64,000 bases of DNA from Candidatus Obscuribacterales bacterium (lineage in GTDB: Bacteria; Cyanobacteriota; Vampirovibrionia; Obscuribacterales; Obscuribacteraceae), in NCBI GenBank assembly GCA_021732025.1, contig JAKFVU010000082.1, forward strand, positions 248,001-312,000. Direction: 5' to 3'. The position numbers and the translations under genes are program-made. Numbering within the stretch: the stretch's first letter is position 1; each line of letters starts with the position of its first letter. Below are positions 63,545 to 64,000 of the stretch, piece by piece. Below the pieces are notes generated by a model, which did no database searches, was not told where the DNA came from, and worked only from the letters and a program-made list of their open reading frames with translations.

Positions 63545-64000
63545 ATGCCCTCACTCACAATTGTTATCACGAAAGAAAAGTCTTACCATCGCCCAATGTT
63601 CAATGGCAAAATCCTGACTAAATGCCTTTCGGCAGCGGTTTTTGCCGGGCTCATTTTCGCTTCAGGTGTAGCGGCGCAACAGTTCACGCCCAGCACTCAA
63701 AATTTTTCGCCAATTAGACTCAATCAACAACCTTTACCGAATCTCCCAAGTTTAATACCGACCGATGTCACACCAATAGGTCTCGGTCGCGAACGGGAAT
63801 TGCTTCGGCCAGGTAAGACATTTTACTTGTTGCAAAAGCTGCCAAGCCGCATGTGGATCAATGGCAGTGTGGAAGTGAGTCAACGCGGTGAAACAAACGT
63901 CTTCTTCACAAACTCGAACAGAAAGGCTGACTATGTCTTCAGAGCATTGCCTAACCTTTCAGTCGGTTATCGCATATTGCCCCGTACAAGCCTCTACACA
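63545..64000 (+). CDS. Partial exported protein, probably outer membrane
   Basis: An open frame of 152 codons running off the window. The ATG at 63545 gives an N-region of about 25 residues before a signal peptide (CLSAAVFAGLIFASGVAAQQ). An ATG at 63596 (MFNGKILTKC) would give a more usual signal length. The mature part has Asn/Pro/Gln-rich sequence, then strand-like segments (MWINGSVEVSQRGETNVFF, LPNLSVGYRILPRTSLY), compatible with a beta-barrel. Divergent from the giant surface protein; it could be its secretion or surface partner, but no POTRA or FhaC signature is visible in this fragment. Confidence 0.7.
   Translation, partial: MPSLTIVITKEKSYHRPMFNGKILTKCLSAAVFAGLIFASGVAAQQFTPSTQNFSPIRLNQQPLPNLPSLIPTDVTPIGLGRERELLRPGKTFYLLQKLPSRMWINGSVEVSQRGETNVFFTNSNRKADYVFRALPNLSVGYRILPRTSLYT

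Noticed and set aside
63545..64000. FhaC/ShlB two-partner secretion translocator
   Set aside because: The visible 152 residues show a signal peptide and strands but no POTRA-like pattern; the evidence is too thin for that name.

Overview
The window comes from a Gram-negative-type bacterium with moderate GC. It carries genes for lipid A (lpxC, lpxD), outer-membrane assembly (bamA, an ompH/skp chaperone, an LptD-like protein) and a zwf-opcA pair of the kind found in Cyanobacteria. With a three-POTRA BamA, a Frz/Wsp-type chemosensory cluster, a SelD/YedF pair and very long surface-protein genes, the best guess is a non-photosynthetic cyanobacterial relative (Melainabacteria/Vampirovibrionia, for example the Obscuribacter group). 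This assignment is inference; no rRNA, tRNA, CRISPR array, insertion sequence or phage gene was seen.

Layout. (1) 1-14102: a chemosensory cluster in two divergent operons. Leftward run cheR-TPR, cheW, a PAS-REC-HPt-like protein, a stand-alone HPt and a membrane TPR protein. Rightward run a paralogous PAS-REC-HPt-like protein, a cheA-REC hybrid, cheB, a single-receiver gene and a chemoreceptor. A second cheW lies at the end of the next block. (2) 13653-24136: a long leftward gene run zwf-opcA-pgl-gnd-recO-glyA-wecA-like-DprE1-like-cheW, mostly overlapping or nearly touching, combining the oxidative pentose phosphate pathway, one-carbon metabolism, DNA repair and envelope lipid-linked sugar synthesis. 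(3) 24341-32323: membrane proteins, a CPBP protease, a ribbon-helix-helix regulator, selD-yedF, a 43-residue membrane protein, and an Fe-alcohol dehydrogenase/SCP2/PfkB-kinase operon. (4) 32772-44276: envelope genes (LptD-like, ROK sugar kinase, two tandem DUF4139 proteins, lpxC, lpxD, ompH, bamA). (5) 44387-53222: a putative transposase-derived regulator with a palindrome-rich leader, aldehyde dehydrogenase, thymidylate kinase, and several secreted or TPR proteins. (6) 53205-64000: a ~3,380-residue beta-strand-repeat surface protein with a recent ~960-bp internal duplication, and a divergent, truncated gene for a secreted, probably outer-membrane protein.

How the genes fit together. ROK kinase, zwf, pgl and gnd link glucose to NADPH and pentose phosphates. 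The bamA-ompH-lpxD-lpxC block and the LptD-like gene build the outer membrane onto which the giant surface protein would be displayed. The chemosensory cluster has the parts of Frz or Wsp systems (TPR-bearing CheR, CheA with a fused receiver, two CheWs, CheB), but no diguanylate cyclase is visible. Its two PAS-REC proteins end in HPt-like domains that lack the phospho-accepting histidine. Several genes appear to start at TTG behind a good Shine-Dalgarno sequence; I adjusted those starts and give the reason in each entry.
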